64,000 nt of DNA from contig NZ_SRKZ01000008.1 of the NCBI RefSeq assembly GCF_004745865.1, positions 1 to 64,000 of the forward strand, in the 5' to 3' direction. The notes under the pieces are model-generated. The model was not told where the DNA came from, did no database searches, and saw nothing but the letters and a program-made list of their open reading frames with translations. Below are positions 52,240 to 61,518 of the stretch, in pieces. A program made the translations under genes and the position numbers. The stretch is from Hymenobacter wooponensis (GTDB lineage: Bacteria; Bacteroidota; Bacteroidia; Cytophagales; Hymenobacteraceae). The first letter of the stretch is position 1, and each line of letters begins with the position of its first letter.

Positions 52240-54951
52240 ATGTCCTCTTTCCCCGTAGATGGCACGGCTAGTCTAGCGGACCAACTCGCCCAGTGCCAGC
52301 TGGCACTAACCGCCGCCCAAGCGCAAATTGCTGCCCTGCAGCAGGAAGCCGATGGCTCCGATCAGCCCGGGGCGACGGCCTTCGTGCAGCAGCTGCCCAC
52401 GGCGGGGTGGCTGCTGAGCGCGGATGGCCGAACCCAAGCTCTTAACCAGGCTTTCCGCACCCTGCTGGGTTGCGCCGCGGAGCCCCCCCTCCCCCGGGGC
52501 CCCCAGCCGGCCGGAGCCGATACCAGCTTTATTGCCGAGGCTTTTGAGGATCCGGCCGCCTTCCGGGCGTGGCTGCGAACAACCCACCGCGCCGGAACAA
52601 CATCGCTGCACCAGGCCTTTGCCCTGGCCGACGGCCGGGTGGTGGAGCTGGACTACCTGGTGTTAGAGTCGACGAGCGGGGAGCACCTGATTGTGGGGCG
52701 CGACATTACCGAGCGCCACCAGCACCTGGCGCAGCTGCGGACCCGCGCCCACCTGCTTGAGCAGCACCCGCAGCCCGTAGTGCAGCTTTCTTCCCGGGGC
52801 GAAGTGCGCTACGCTAACCGCGCCGCCGCCGCCCTGCTCGCCGCCGCGCCGGACGCTTTGCAGCGCGAGGCGGGGCCCCGCCTGCTGCGCGTGGGGCGGC
52901 GGGCCTGGCACTCGGGCCAGCCCCAGGAGCTTATCCTGGCAGGCCACTCCTACCGGGTGGCCGCCGTGGCCGGGCCGGAGGAGGAAGCCCTGGCGGTGTA
53001 TCTCACGGCGGCCCCCCGGCAGCAGAGCCAGGAGGAGAACTTTTACGAATCCATTCTGGCTCACGTGCCCGCCGGCGTCATTGCCTTCGACGCGCAACAC
53101 CGCTATCTGTACGCCAACCCCGTCGTGGAGCCCGACCCGGCCCTGCGGGCCTGGCTGATCGGCAAGAACAACTTTGAATCGTGCGCCCGGCGCGGGCGAC
53201 CCCGGGCCATGGCGGAGCGCCGACAGGCGCTGTTCGAGCAGGCCCTGCGGGAGCGGCAGGAAGTTACCTGGGAGGAAACTCTGTGGTACCCCCAGTTGGG
53301 GAAGCGCCACCACCTGCGGCGCTTCCGGCCCCTGTTCGCCGCCGACGGCTCGCTACGCATGGTGCTGAGCCTGGGCATTGACATTACCGAGCGGCAGCAG
53401 GCCGAAGCGGCCCTGCGGGAGCACCAGTACCTGGTCCAGCAGATTGTGGATACCATCCCTAACCTGCTCTGCGTCATAAATCCCGCCAACGAAGTGGTGT
53501 TTGCCAACGCGGCCTTTCGGCAGTTCTTCCAGAGCCGGGGCTTCAACCGGCCCAAGCACCCCGACCACCAGCGGGACTTCGATCAGTTCTGCGCGTGGAA
53601 CCGGCAGGTGCTCGAAACCGGGCAGGTCTTTCGGCGCGAGATTTCGCTTACGGCCGAGGACGGGGAGGTGCGCTACTTCCAGACCGACAAACGCCCCCTG
53701 CAGCGAGCGGATGGCCGGCTGGAAGTGCTCACGCTGCACACCGACATCACCGCCCGGGTGGCGGCCGAACAGGAGGCCCAGCAGGCCAAGCAGCAAGCGG
53801 AAGAAAACGCCCAGGCCAAGGAAATGTTTCTCTCCCGCATGAGTCACGAGATCCGGACGCCCCTTAACGGGGTGTTGGGGATGGCGTTGCTGCTGGAAAA
53901 GACCTCCCTGACGGCCCAGCAGCAGGGCTACCTGACCACCATGCAGCAGGCCGGTCACCAGCTGTTGTTGCTCATCAACGATGTGCTGGACTTAACCAAA
54001 ATCACCTCCCGGCCCCTCCCCCTGGCCCAGGCGCCCTTCGACGTGCTCAGCACCCTGCGGGGGGCGCAGCAAACGGTAGGGGCCCTGGCCACGCTCAAAG
54101 GGCTCCCCGTAACGATAGAGGCCGACGCGCTCAGCGGGCTCTCGCTGGTCGGCGACGCCGCCCGCCTCCATCAGGTGCTGCTCAACCTGCTGGGAAACGC
54201 CATTAAGTTTACCGAGCAGGGCGGCATTCAGCTGGGCGCGACGGTGGTGCGGGGGGCCCCCGAGGACGTGACCATCCGCTTCTGGGTGCAGGATACGGGC
54301 ATTGGCATCGCTGCGGAGGAGCAGGAAGCCATCTTCGAGGCCTTCAGCCAAGTTAACGCCGTGCCATTCTCGGCCCTGGGGGGGACGGGCTTGGGCCTGG
54401 CCATCAGCGACCAGTTAGTCCGGCAGATGGGAAGCGTGCTCCGGCTCAGCAGCACCCCGGGGGAGGGCTCCACCTTTTTCTTTGGGCTGACGCTACCGCG
54501 AAGCGAGCCGACGGCGGCCCCCCTGCCGGCTGAACCACCCCGAGCAAGCTACGAGGAACTGCGGGGCCTGCACATTTTGCTGGCCGAGGACAATCTGGTG
54601 AACCAGTGGATTACCCGGGTGATTCTGGAGCAGCGGGGAGTGGTCGTGGACGTGGTAGCCCACGGGGTAGCGGCCCTGGAGGCCCTGGAGGCGCAGCCCT
54701 ACGACGCGGCGGTGCTGGATATCCAGATGCCGGGCCTGAGCGGGCTGGAAGTAACCCGGGCCTTCCGGCAGCGGCGCAGCCTGCCCCACGTCAACCTGCC
54801 CATTATCGCCTTGACGGCCAACGCCTTCGAGGCCGACCAGGCGACGTATCTAGCCGCGGGGATGAATGGCTGCGTGACCAAACCCTTTGCGGAAGAGGAG
54901 CTTTGCCAGCTGCTGCTGCGGCTAACCAGGCCCCAGCCGGCCGCCGAGTAG
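52240..54951 (+). CDS. Hybrid histidine kinase with multiple PAS domains and a C-terminal receiver
   Basis: The start MSSFPVDGTASLADQLAQC (52240) gives 903 residues, beginning with a short coiled coil. Up to four PAS modules follow (about 45-510; for example WLLSADGRTQALNQAFRTLL, DITERHQHLAQL, ITERQQAEAALREHQYLVQQ). Then come HisKA with His536 in MSHEIRTPLNGVLGMA, HATPase_c (NLLGNAIKFTEQGG, DTGIGI, GGTGLGLAI), and a receiver with Asp827 in VLDIQMPGLSGLEV. No membrane segment is visible, so it is a cytoplasmic sensor. It converges with the alpha-mannan locus and may or may not regulate it. Confidence 0.94.
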   Translation: MSSFPVDGTASLADQLAQCQLALTAAQAQIAALQQEADGSDQPGATAFVQQLPTAGWLLSADGRTQALNQAFRTLLGCAAEPPLPRGPQPAGADTSFIAEAFEDPAAFRAWLRTTHRAGTTSLHQAFALADGRVVELDYLVLESTSGEHLIVGRDITERHQHLAQLRTRAHLLEQHPQPVVQLSSRGEVRYANRAAAALLAAAPDALQREAGPRLLRVGRRAWHSGQPQELILAGHSYRVAAVAGPEEEALAVYLTAAPRQQSQEENFYESILAHVPAGVIAFDAQHRYLYANPVVEPDPALRAWLIGKNNFESCARRGRPRAMAERRQALFEQALRERQEVTWEETLWYPQLGKRHHLRRFRPLFAADGSLRMVLSLGIDITERQQAEAALREHQYLVQQIVDTIPNLLCVINPANEVVFANAAFRQFFQSRGFNRPKHPDHQRDFDQFCAWNRQVLETGQVFRREISLTAEDGEVRYFQTDKRPLQRADGRLEVLTLHTDITARVAAEQEAQQAKQQAEENAQAKEMFLSRMSHEIRTPLNGVLGMALLLEKTSLTAQQQGYLTTMQQAGHQLLLLINDVLDLTKITSRPLPLAQAPFDVLSTLRGAQQTVGALATLKGLPVTIEADALSGLSLVGDAARLHQVLLNLLGNAIKFTEQGGIQLGATVVRGAPEDVTIRFWVQDTGIGIAAEEQEAIFEAFSQVNAVPFSALGGTGLGLAISDQLVRQMGSVLRLSSTPGEGSTFFFGLTLPRSEPTAAPLPAEPPRASYEELRGLHILLAEDNLVNQWITRVILEQRGVVVDVVAHGVAALEALEAQPYDAAVLDIQMPGLSGLEVTRAFRQRRSLPHVNLPIIALTANAFEADQATYLAAGMNGCVTKPFAEEELCQLLLRLTRPQPAAE

Positions 54952-55007
54952 ACCTCCGCTGGGGCACCCGGGGCTGGGGCCGTTCCCAGGGATGGCTGCC
55001 GGCGGGC

Positions 55008-57383
55008 CTACTGGGCCGAGGGCGGCGGGGTCTGGCTACCCCAGGCTTTGTTGGGCTGGGGGCCCATGGTAAACACCAGCCGGCCCCCGCGCATCAGCTC
55101 ATCCCGGTAAAGCCAGCAGTTGGTGAGGGGCTTGCCATTCAACTCCGCCGCCTGCACGTACACGTTCTGCTTGGCCGTGTTTTTGGCTTCAATTACCAGC
55201 TTGTTCTGGTTGCCCAGCTGGATGGTGGCCTTGCTGAACAGCGGGCTGCCCAGCTCAATGATGGGGCGGGCATCGGTGAAGCCCTTTACGTCGAACAAAC
55301 CCAGGGCCGTGATGACGTACCAGGAGCCCAGCTGGCCCTGGTCCTCATCCTGGCCGTAGCCGTAGCCGTGGATGGGCTCGGTGCCGTAAAACTCGTCGCA
55401 AATCTGGCGGGTCCACTTCTGCGTCAGCCAGGGCTGGCCCGAGAAGTTGAACAGCCAGCTGATGTGCAGGCAGGGTTGGTTGCCGTGGTTGTAGATGGCA
55501 TTGACGCCGGCGAAGGCATCTATTTCCTTACCGCCCCCGAAGCCGGTTTTGGCCGAGGCCGTGAAGATGCTGTCCAGGCGGCTGTTGAACTTATCGCGCC
55601 CTATGGCCGCGATGAGGCCGGCGGGGTTTTGCGGCACGTAGAAGGTGTACTGCATGGCATTGCCCTCCTGGAAGCCGCGCCACGGCTCAAAGGGCTTGAA
55701 GTTGCCGGCGAAGGTGCCATCCGCCAGCTTGGGCTGCATGAGCTGGCTCTGCGGGTTCAGAATGGCTTGCCAGCCGTTAGAAAGCTTGATGAGCTGCGCG
55801 TAATCTTCCTTTTTGCCCAGGGCTTTGGCCATTTGCGCGGCGGCAAAGGCGCTGTAGCTGTACTCCAGGGTGTGGGAGTTGGAGAAATAGGCGCCGGTGG
55901 AGTCGGTTTTGTACCACACGCCCTGGTCCTGCTTGTAGCCTTCCTTGAAGGGCACGTAGCCGTACTGGGTGAAGGCCTTCACGTCCATCTTGCCCGAGCC
56001 GAACGGGCGGTTACGCCAGTTTAGCTCATTGGCGCGCACGGCCTGGTAGGCCAGGTTCACGTCGTAGTTGCGGATGCCTACCTGGTAGGCGGCGGCCACG
56101 GCCAGGCCCACGAAATTGGTGCCCACCCCGGAGATGTACTCGCTGTTGGCCAGGCCGTCGCCAAACCAGCCTTTGTCGCGGTAGACTTGGAGCTGGGTGT
56201 TCACGTAGTTGCCGTACCACTCGGGGTACGACAGTGCCCACAGCTGGGTCAGGTTCCAGTAGCCGCCCCAGATGGCGTCCGTGTTGATAAACTCGGGCCG
56301 CGGGGCGGGGCCGCTGGCCGCCAGCTGGCCTACCTGGCCCGCGTGCTTGGGGTAAGCGCCGTTCACGTCGCTGGCAATGCCGCGGCCGAGCAGGGCATGA
56401 AACAGGCCCGTGTAAAACTTGGTCTTGTTCTGCTCATCGGGGCCTTCCACCGCAATTTTACTTAGCTCCCGCTGCCAGGTGGCCTGGGCAGCAGTGCGGG
56501 CCTGGTCGAAGGTGAGGCGGCGGGCCTCGGCTTGCAAGTTGGCTTTGGCGTTGGCAATGGAGGTGTACGAGAGGCCTACCTTCAGCTCAATCTTTTCCTG
56601 CGCGGCGGTCTTGTAGTTGAGGAACAACCCTGCGCCCTTGCCTGTAGCCGAGTTCGTATTGGGCTGTGTGCCGGCGGCCGTGAAGGCGCCTACGCTGGCC
56701 GGTGCTTTGCTGACTTCCCCGAAGAAGTACATGTTCACCTTGCCCGTGGGGTCGTAGGTTTTCACGTACTTGGGGTAGGTGCTCACGAAGCCCTCCACGT
56801 GCGTGGCGTCCACCATCCGAATGCTGGCGTCGGTCACGTCGCTGCTTTCGCCCTGCTTGTTGCCGATGTCGAGAATGATATGCGCCTGCTCATTCTTGGG
56901 GAAGGTGTAGCGGTGAAAGCCCACCCGCTTGGTGGCCGTCAGCTCGGCCGTGATGCCGTAGTCATCGAGCAGCACCCGGTAGTAGCCGGGCTCGGCCACC
57001 TGGTTTTTGCGGTCGAAGCGGGAGCGGTAGCCCGTCGCCGGGCCGTCAAGGTCGCCGGGCTTCACGCGCAGCTCGCCGGTGGTCGGCATGAAGCTCACGC
57101 CCCCCACCTGCCACTCGTGAAAGTGCACGAAGCCCTCGATAGAATTCTGGCGGGTGTCGTAGCCCACGGCTTCCCAGCCCGAGGCATTGCCGTAGTGGCC
57201 GTTGGTGGAAGGTGCCAGCTTGGCCATGCCGTAGGGCACGGCCGCCGGAGTGTAGAAAAACCACCGGCTGTGCGCCGTGCCAATGTTGGGGTTCACGTAC
57301 TTCAGCACGCTTTGCGCGCGGGCGCCGCCCGCCGCCAGCAGCAGGGCCAGGGACCAGGCGCCGGCCGTGAAAGTCAACTTCAT
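55008..57383 (-). CDS. GH92 family alpha-mannosidase (second copy)
   Basis: The 791-residue protein has a signal peptide (MKLTFTAGAWSLALLLAAGGARA). GH92 features are YVNPNIGTAHSRWFFYTPAAVPYG, EGFVHFHEWQVGGVSFMPTTGEL, GNQPCLHISWLFNFSGQPW, and YGYGQDEDQGQLGSWYVITALGLFD. It differs from the first GH92 in having GNQPCLHIS instead of GNEPSHHIA, suggesting a different subgroup and linkage preference. It is the last gene of the Sus-type operon, 130 bp after GH76. Confidence 0.94.
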   Translation of the reverse strand: MKLTFTAGAWSLALLLAAGGARAQSVLKYVNPNIGTAHSRWFFYTPAAVPYGMAKLAPSTNGHYGNASGWEAVGYDTRQNSIEGFVHFHEWQVGGVSFMPTTGELRVKPGDLDGPATGYRSRFDRKNQVAEPGYYRVLLDDYGITAELTATKRVGFHRYTFPKNEQAHIILDIGNKQGESSDVTDASIRMVDATHVEGFVSTYPKYVKTYDPTGKVNMYFFGEVSKAPASVGAFTAAGTQPNTNSATGKGAGLFLNYKTAAQEKIELKVGLSYTSIANAKANLQAEARRLTFDQARTAAQATWQRELSKIAVEGPDEQNKTKFYTGLFHALLGRGIASDVNGAYPKHAGQVGQLAASGPAPRPEFINTDAIWGGYWNLTQLWALSYPEWYGNYVNTQLQVYRDKGWFGDGLANSEYISGVGTNFVGLAVAAAYQVGIRNYDVNLAYQAVRANELNWRNRPFGSGKMDVKAFTQYGYVPFKEGYKQDQGVWYKTDSTGAYFSNSHTLEYSYSAFAAAQMAKALGKKEDYAQLIKLSNGWQAILNPQSQLMQPKLADGTFAGNFKPFEPWRGFQEGNAMQYTFYVPQNPAGLIAAIGRDKFNSRLDSIFTASAKTGFGGGKEIDAFAGVNAIYNHGNQPCLHISWLFNFSGQPWLTQKWTRQICDEFYGTEPIHGYGYGQDEDQGQLGSWYVITALGLFDVKGFTDARPIIELGSPLFSKATIQLGNQNKLVIEAKNTAKQNVYVQAAELNGKPLTNCWLYRDELMRGGRLVFTMGPQPNKAWGSQTPPPSAQ

Positions 57384-57513
57384 ACAAGAGTGTTAAGGGT
57401 AGCGGGGGCAGGCATTTGCCCGCGCCCGATCCCACTGCCAGGCGCGGGCAGACCAGGCCGCATCCCACTGCTCAGCCCGGTCTTTTGCCCACCAGAATTA
57501 TACTTAAGGGACC

Positions 57514-58671
57514 CTACAGGAGCTTGCGCGCCTGCAAGTCAGCCATTACTTCAAACATCATGACCCCACTCAGCTGCGTTGAGCCGTCGACGGTGCCGCC
57601 CGGCTGGGCGGTCCAGCTGGTGTTGAACAGGTACTGGGGTCGGCGCATGCCCTGCTTGTACAGGCTCTCACCGTTGAACTTGAGGAACGACACGTACCGG
57701 GCACGGGTGGCCGCGGGTACGGCGGGCTCGGTGGCCAGCAGCGAGAGGTAGCGCACCAATACGCCTTTGAACAGGCCACCGTCTCCGCCGCCTTCGTCGC
57801 GCAGAATGCCCCCGGGCGAAAGCTGGCTATCGTTGACCACGTAGCCCGCCGTGCGGTTGGCATCGTCGAGGTAGGTGCTTTGCTGCGTAGCGCGGTACAA
57901 CTCCAGGCCCGCCCCTAGAAACACTCCCTGGTTGTAGCTAAAGCGCCACTCCCGGTCTATCTGCCCATCACCCTGGCGGTTTATGCCATCCCATACGGCC
58001 CCCGTAGCGGGGTCAACCAGGGTCTTTTTCTGCCACTCGTAAATCTTCGTGGCCCAGGCCAGGTCGTCGGGGTTGCGGTCGAGCTGGTAGAGGCGGGCGG
58101 CGAAAATGGCCACCGGAGCGTTGGCGGGCGTGTTTTTGTAGTCGCGCTGGTTCTTGCGCCAGGCAATACCGCCGCCCTGGCTGGTGTTCCAGCCGTTCTT
58201 GAGGTCGGCCCAGAGCTGCAGGGCCGTGGCCTTGTACGCGGGCTCCTTCGTGACCTGGAACGCGCGCAGGTTGGCCAGGGCGTGCCAGGCCATGTCGTCG
58301 TAGTAGGTGTTCAGGTAGGTGTTGCCGTTCTGCTTTTTGGCCCCCTGCTGCAGCTGCTGCATCCTGGTTGTGTAGTCCGGCACCTGGGTGCGCTGGTAGC
58401 CATCGAGCAGCACGTCGAGGCCGTGGGCCTGCCACCAGTAGTTGAAGTCGGGCTTGCCGAGGTTGTTCTGCAGGTAGTACTGGTTGGTGGGCGCCCAGAA
58501 GTTCTGGTGAAGCGCCGCCTGCGCCGAGTCGGCGCGGGCGGCCCAGTTTGCCACCGCTGCCGCCGGCGGAGCTGGAGCCGGCGGCGTAATTATATCATCA
58601 ACGGGCTCGTGGCAGGCGGCCAGCAGCAGCAGGCCTAGTAGCAGGCCGGCATTGCCTCGGGAAAACAGCAT
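57514..58671 (-). CDS. GH76 family endo-alpha-1,6-mannanase lipoprotein
   Basis: MLFSRGNAGLLLGLLLLAAC (ATG ending at 58671) gives 385 residues with a lipobox; an in-frame start 39 bp upstream is less likely. GH76 features are the catalytic Asp pair in TYLNTYYDDMAWHALANLRA, then GGGIAWRKNQRDYKNTPANA, WRFSYNQGVFLGAGLELYR and LRDEGGGDGGLFKGVLVRY. It cuts alpha-1,6-mannan backbones such as yeast mannan. With SusC/D/E upstream and GH92 downstream it defines an alpha-mannan utilisation locus. Confidence 0.94.
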   Translation of the reverse strand: MLFSRGNAGLLLGLLLLAACHEPVDDIITPPAPAPPAAAVANWAARADSAQAALHQNFWAPTNQYYLQNNLGKPDFNYWWQAHGLDVLLDGYQRTQVPDYTTRMQQLQQGAKKQNGNTYLNTYYDDMAWHALANLRAFQVTKEPAYKATALQLWADLKNGWNTSQGGGIAWRKNQRDYKNTPANAPVAIFAARLYQLDRNPDDLAWATKIYEWQKKTLVDPATGAVWDGINRQGDGQIDREWRFSYNQGVFLGAGLELYRATQQSTYLDDANRTAGYVVNDSQLSPGGILRDEGGGDGGLFKGVLVRYLSLLATEPAVPAATRARYVSFLKFNGESLYKQGMRRPQYLFNTSWTAQPGGTVDGSTQLSGVMMFEVMADLQARKLL

Positions 58672-58711
58672 AGTAGTTGGAATAAAGCCCAATGAAAAGC
58701 CGCGGCGCACC

Positions 58712-59848
58712 TTACCGGACGGTTACCTGGTGGGTGTATGCCGCGGGCTGCAGCATGACCGTGATGTCCACGCTCTTGCGGTCTGCCGCGGCCGCAAACT
58801 TGTAGGTGTTGTTCCACTGGTCGTCGGCCACCGGCACAATGGTGTAGTAGGCCGCGGCCGTGGTGGCCGTGGGGGGTACGTTATCGGTGTTGGTGCTGCC
58901 GTACTGGCGGGCCGTTACTTTGCCGGCCATATCTTTTTCCGAGAAAATAAACTTGTAGCGCTCATCACGGCCCCAGCTGAACTGGAAGAACTCGATGGGC
59001 GTATTCTCAACTTTCCACACCCCTTTGCCCACGTACGGGAGGGTCACAGTCACCTTGTTCTGAGCCGAAACCCAGAGGCCTACCGACTGAATTTCCGTGA
59101 GGATGGCCGAGCCATTGTTGAAATCAAGCGTGACGCGGTACACCGCGGGCGTGGTGGCGGGGCTGGTAGCATTGCTGCCCTGCAGCAGTTTGTTGCCATT
59201 GATATAGTAGGCCGTGGGCGTACCCGTGGTCTGGTCTACCAGTTTCACTTCGCCGGGCGAGAGCCGGGTGTAGAGCTCAAACACTCCCGCCGACACGCGC
59301 TTGAATGGCATGGCCTGGCCGAGCGTAGCGCCCGCTTCCGTGCCGGAGCCGGTGAGGTAGAGGTTACCGGGAATAACGGAGAAGCCGGCGGGGCGCTCTA
59401 CCGCAATGGTACGCGCGGTGGCGGCGGGCATTACGTTCAGGCCCTTCGTGGCATTTACCGTCCATTTCAGCTTGCCCTGGGCCTGGGCCGGAATCCCGGC
59501 CAGGTTGGCAATTTTATTCAGGTCGCCGTGGCTGAGCACCAGCTTGGTGTCCAGCCCGTTCGTGCCCGATACCGTGCTGTACACGGGGGCAGTGAAGTCG
59601 CCGCCCTCCTTGTCAAACAGCACCTCGTAGAGAATTACGGTACCATCCGCCGCGCGGGCCTGCCCCCACTCGAAGGTGACGGCCGCGTTGGAAGGCGGAT
59701 CAAGTCTCACCAGGCTGTTGTCGGCGGGCGAGATATAGTTGGCCACCGGCGTAATGGTTTCGTCCAACTCCTTATCATCTTTCTGGCAGCCCGTGAGCAG
59801 GCCAATGAGCAGGAGCAGCAGCAGCAGGGGGTGGGAATATTTTTTCAT
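58712..59848 (-). CDS. SusE/SusF-type outer-membrane glycan-binding lipoprotein
   Basis: The 378-residue protein has a lipoprotein signal (LLLLLLIGLLTGCQKDD). An N-terminal SusE domain (NYISPADNSLVRLDPP, TFEWGQARAADGTVILYEV, LKWTVNATKGLN) is followed by two beta-sandwich carbohydrate-binding-like modules (LYLTGSGTEAGATLGQAMPF, QSVGLWVSAQNKVTVTLPYV). It would be anchored at the cell surface to hold mannan near the SusCD transporter. It lies 42 bp after SusD and 40 bp before GH76. Confidence 0.9.
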   Translation of the reverse strand: MKKYSHPLLLLLLLIGLLTGCQKDDKELDETITPVANYISPADNSLVRLDPPSNAAVTFEWGQARAADGTVILYEVLFDKEGGDFTAPVYSTVSGTNGLDTKLVLSHGDLNKIANLAGIPAQAQGKLKWTVNATKGLNVMPAATARTIAVERPAGFSVIPGNLYLTGSGTEAGATLGQAMPFKRVSAGVFELYTRLSPGEVKLVDQTTGTPTAYYINGNKLLQGSNATSPATTPAVYRVTLDFNNGSAILTEIQSVGLWVSAQNKVTVTLPYVGKGVWKVENTPIEFFQFSWGRDERYKFIFSEKDMAGKVTARQYGSTNTDNVPPTATTAAAYYTIVPVADDQWNNTYKFAAAADRKSVDITVMLQPAAYTHQVTVR

Positions 59849-59890
59849 GGTTATAAGAGCGAGAAAAAGGCAGAAACAGATGGGAAAGGG

Positions 59891-61501
59891 CTACCAGCCC
59901 GGGTTTTGACTGAGGTTGGGGTTGATGTCCCGCTCCCGCTGGGGCACGGGCCAGAGGTAGTGCTTGGCGGGGTCAAACGTGCGCTGATCCACCCGCAGGT
60001 AACCGCGGTCCACGTTCGGGTCGCCGGCCTTGATGCCGTGCGCAAAGCCATTGAGGGCCGTTTGGGCCGTGCGCCAGCGGCGCAGGTCGAAGATGCGCAG
60101 GCCTTCCATGGCCAGCTCCGTGCGACGCTCGCGGCGGATTACCGTTTGCAGGCTGGCTTTATCGCCGCCGGGGAAGGCCAGCGCGGCCGGATCCGTGAAG
60201 CCCGCCCGGCGCCGCAGGGCCCCGATGGTGCGGTCCCAATCCCCGGCGCCGAACTGGCCGAGCTCGTTTTTGGCCTCGGCGTGCATGAGCAGCACATCGG
60301 CGTAGCGCACCAGAATCAGGTTCAGGCCCGAGTTGAGGTTGGCATCGGCAGTGGGGTCAAAATACTTGGCCGAGTAGTAGCCCGTGGGGCTGGCATCGGC
60401 GCGGTCCACGGAGTTGTCGCCGGTGCCCGGCAGGGTCCGGATGAGGAGGCTTGACCCATCCGGGCGCTGCCACCGGTACCCATCGTACACCAGCGTAGCC
60501 GCAAAGCGCGGGTCGCGGCCTACGTAGGGCGTGGCCTCATTATAGCCCGAGCCGGCCTCAGTAATGGCCTTGCCGTTGGCCATCACGTAGCTGTCCACCA
60601 GCTCCTGGGTGGGGGCAATGGCGCAGATGAGTTTGCCCTCGGTGCGCGGAATAAAGAAGCGTTGCTCGGAGTGGGTGCGCGAGGGAAACAGATACTGCAG
60701 GTCTAGCATCACTTCGCTGTTGCCCTCGTTGTTGGGCGAAAAGACCCCCGCGTAGCTGGCAAACAGGCTGTAGGTGCCCGCCTGGTTGTTCAACAGCTGG
60801 TCGGTCACGGCTACCACGTCGGCCCAGCGGCTCTCGTAGAGCAGCACCCGGGCCTTCACGGCCAGCGCCGCCCCTTTGGTAAAGCGCCCCCGGTCTTCGG
60901 CGCCGTAGGCCGTGTTCAGGGGCAGGTCGGCCGCCGCAGCATCCAGCTCACTGAGCACGAAGGCCAGCACCTCGGCACGTGGGGTGCGGGCCACGCGGGC
61001 CGCCGCTGTAACGCTGATTTCGTCGGTGATCAGGGGTACGTCGCCGTACCAGGTCAGGAGCTGGAAGTACTGGTAGGCTCGCAGTGCGCGGGCTTCCGCT
61101 TGGTAGCGGGTCCGGAGGCCGGCCTCCAGGTTCGTAATCTTACCAATGTTGGCCAGCAGCTGGTTGCACTTGCGGATACCGCTGTAGTGGTAGCCCCACT
61201 CGTTGGTAACGCGTTGCTGGTTGGTGCCGTAGGCCCCTTCGGCGATGTTGCGGGCGTTGGAGCCGTTCACGTCGCTTTTATTGTAAGCGTTGTCCGAGAG
61301 CACCTCGTTGAAGAAGAAGTACTCGGAGTTATACAGGTTTTCGTAACAGGTAGCCAGCACGTTGGCCGCGTCGGATGGCTGCTGCCAGAACGTGGCGTCG
61401 GTGGGGCGGTCGGTGGGCGGCAGGTCCAGCTCCTGACAGGCGGAGAAACCAAAACCCAGCCCGAGCCCAAGCAGTACGGTATAGCGGAAATTGCGGTTCA
61501 T
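59891..61501 (-). CDS. SusD/RagB family glycan-binding lipoprotein
   Basis: The 536-residue protein has a lipoprotein signal (LLGLGLGFGFSACQELDLPP). Typical SusD features are DATFWQQPSDAANVLATCYE, the TPR-like helices around ARALRAYQYFQLLTWYGDVP, VKARVLLYESRWADVV, and the C-terminal RRERRTELAMEGLRIFDLRRW. It forms the lid over the SusC barrel and captures the oligosaccharide. It starts 17 bp after the SusC stop, so the two are co-transcribed. Confidence 0.96.
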   Translation of the reverse strand: MNRNFRYTVLLGLGLGFGFSACQELDLPPTDRPTDATFWQQPSDAANVLATCYENLYNSEYFFFNEVLSDNAYNKSDVNGSNARNIAEGAYGTNQQRVTNEWGYHYSGIRKCNQLLANIGKITNLEAGLRTRYQAEARALRAYQYFQLLTWYGDVPLITDEISVTAAARVARTPRAEVLAFVLSELDAAAADLPLNTAYGAEDRGRFTKGAALAVKARVLLYESRWADVVAVTDQLLNNQAGTYSLFASYAGVFSPNNEGNSEVMLDLQYLFPSRTHSEQRFFIPRTEGKLICAIAPTQELVDSYVMANGKAITEAGSGYNEATPYVGRDPRFAATLVYDGYRWQRPDGSSLLIRTLPGTGDNSVDRADASPTGYYSAKYFDPTADANLNSGLNLILVRYADVLLMHAEAKNELGQFGAGDWDRTIGALRRRAGFTDPAALAFPGGDKASLQTVIRRERRTELAMEGLRIFDLRRWRTAQTALNGFAHGIKAGDPNVDRGYLRVDQRTFDPAKHYLWPVPQRERDINPNLSQNPGW

Positions 61502-61518
61502 CTGAGTGGGAATGGACG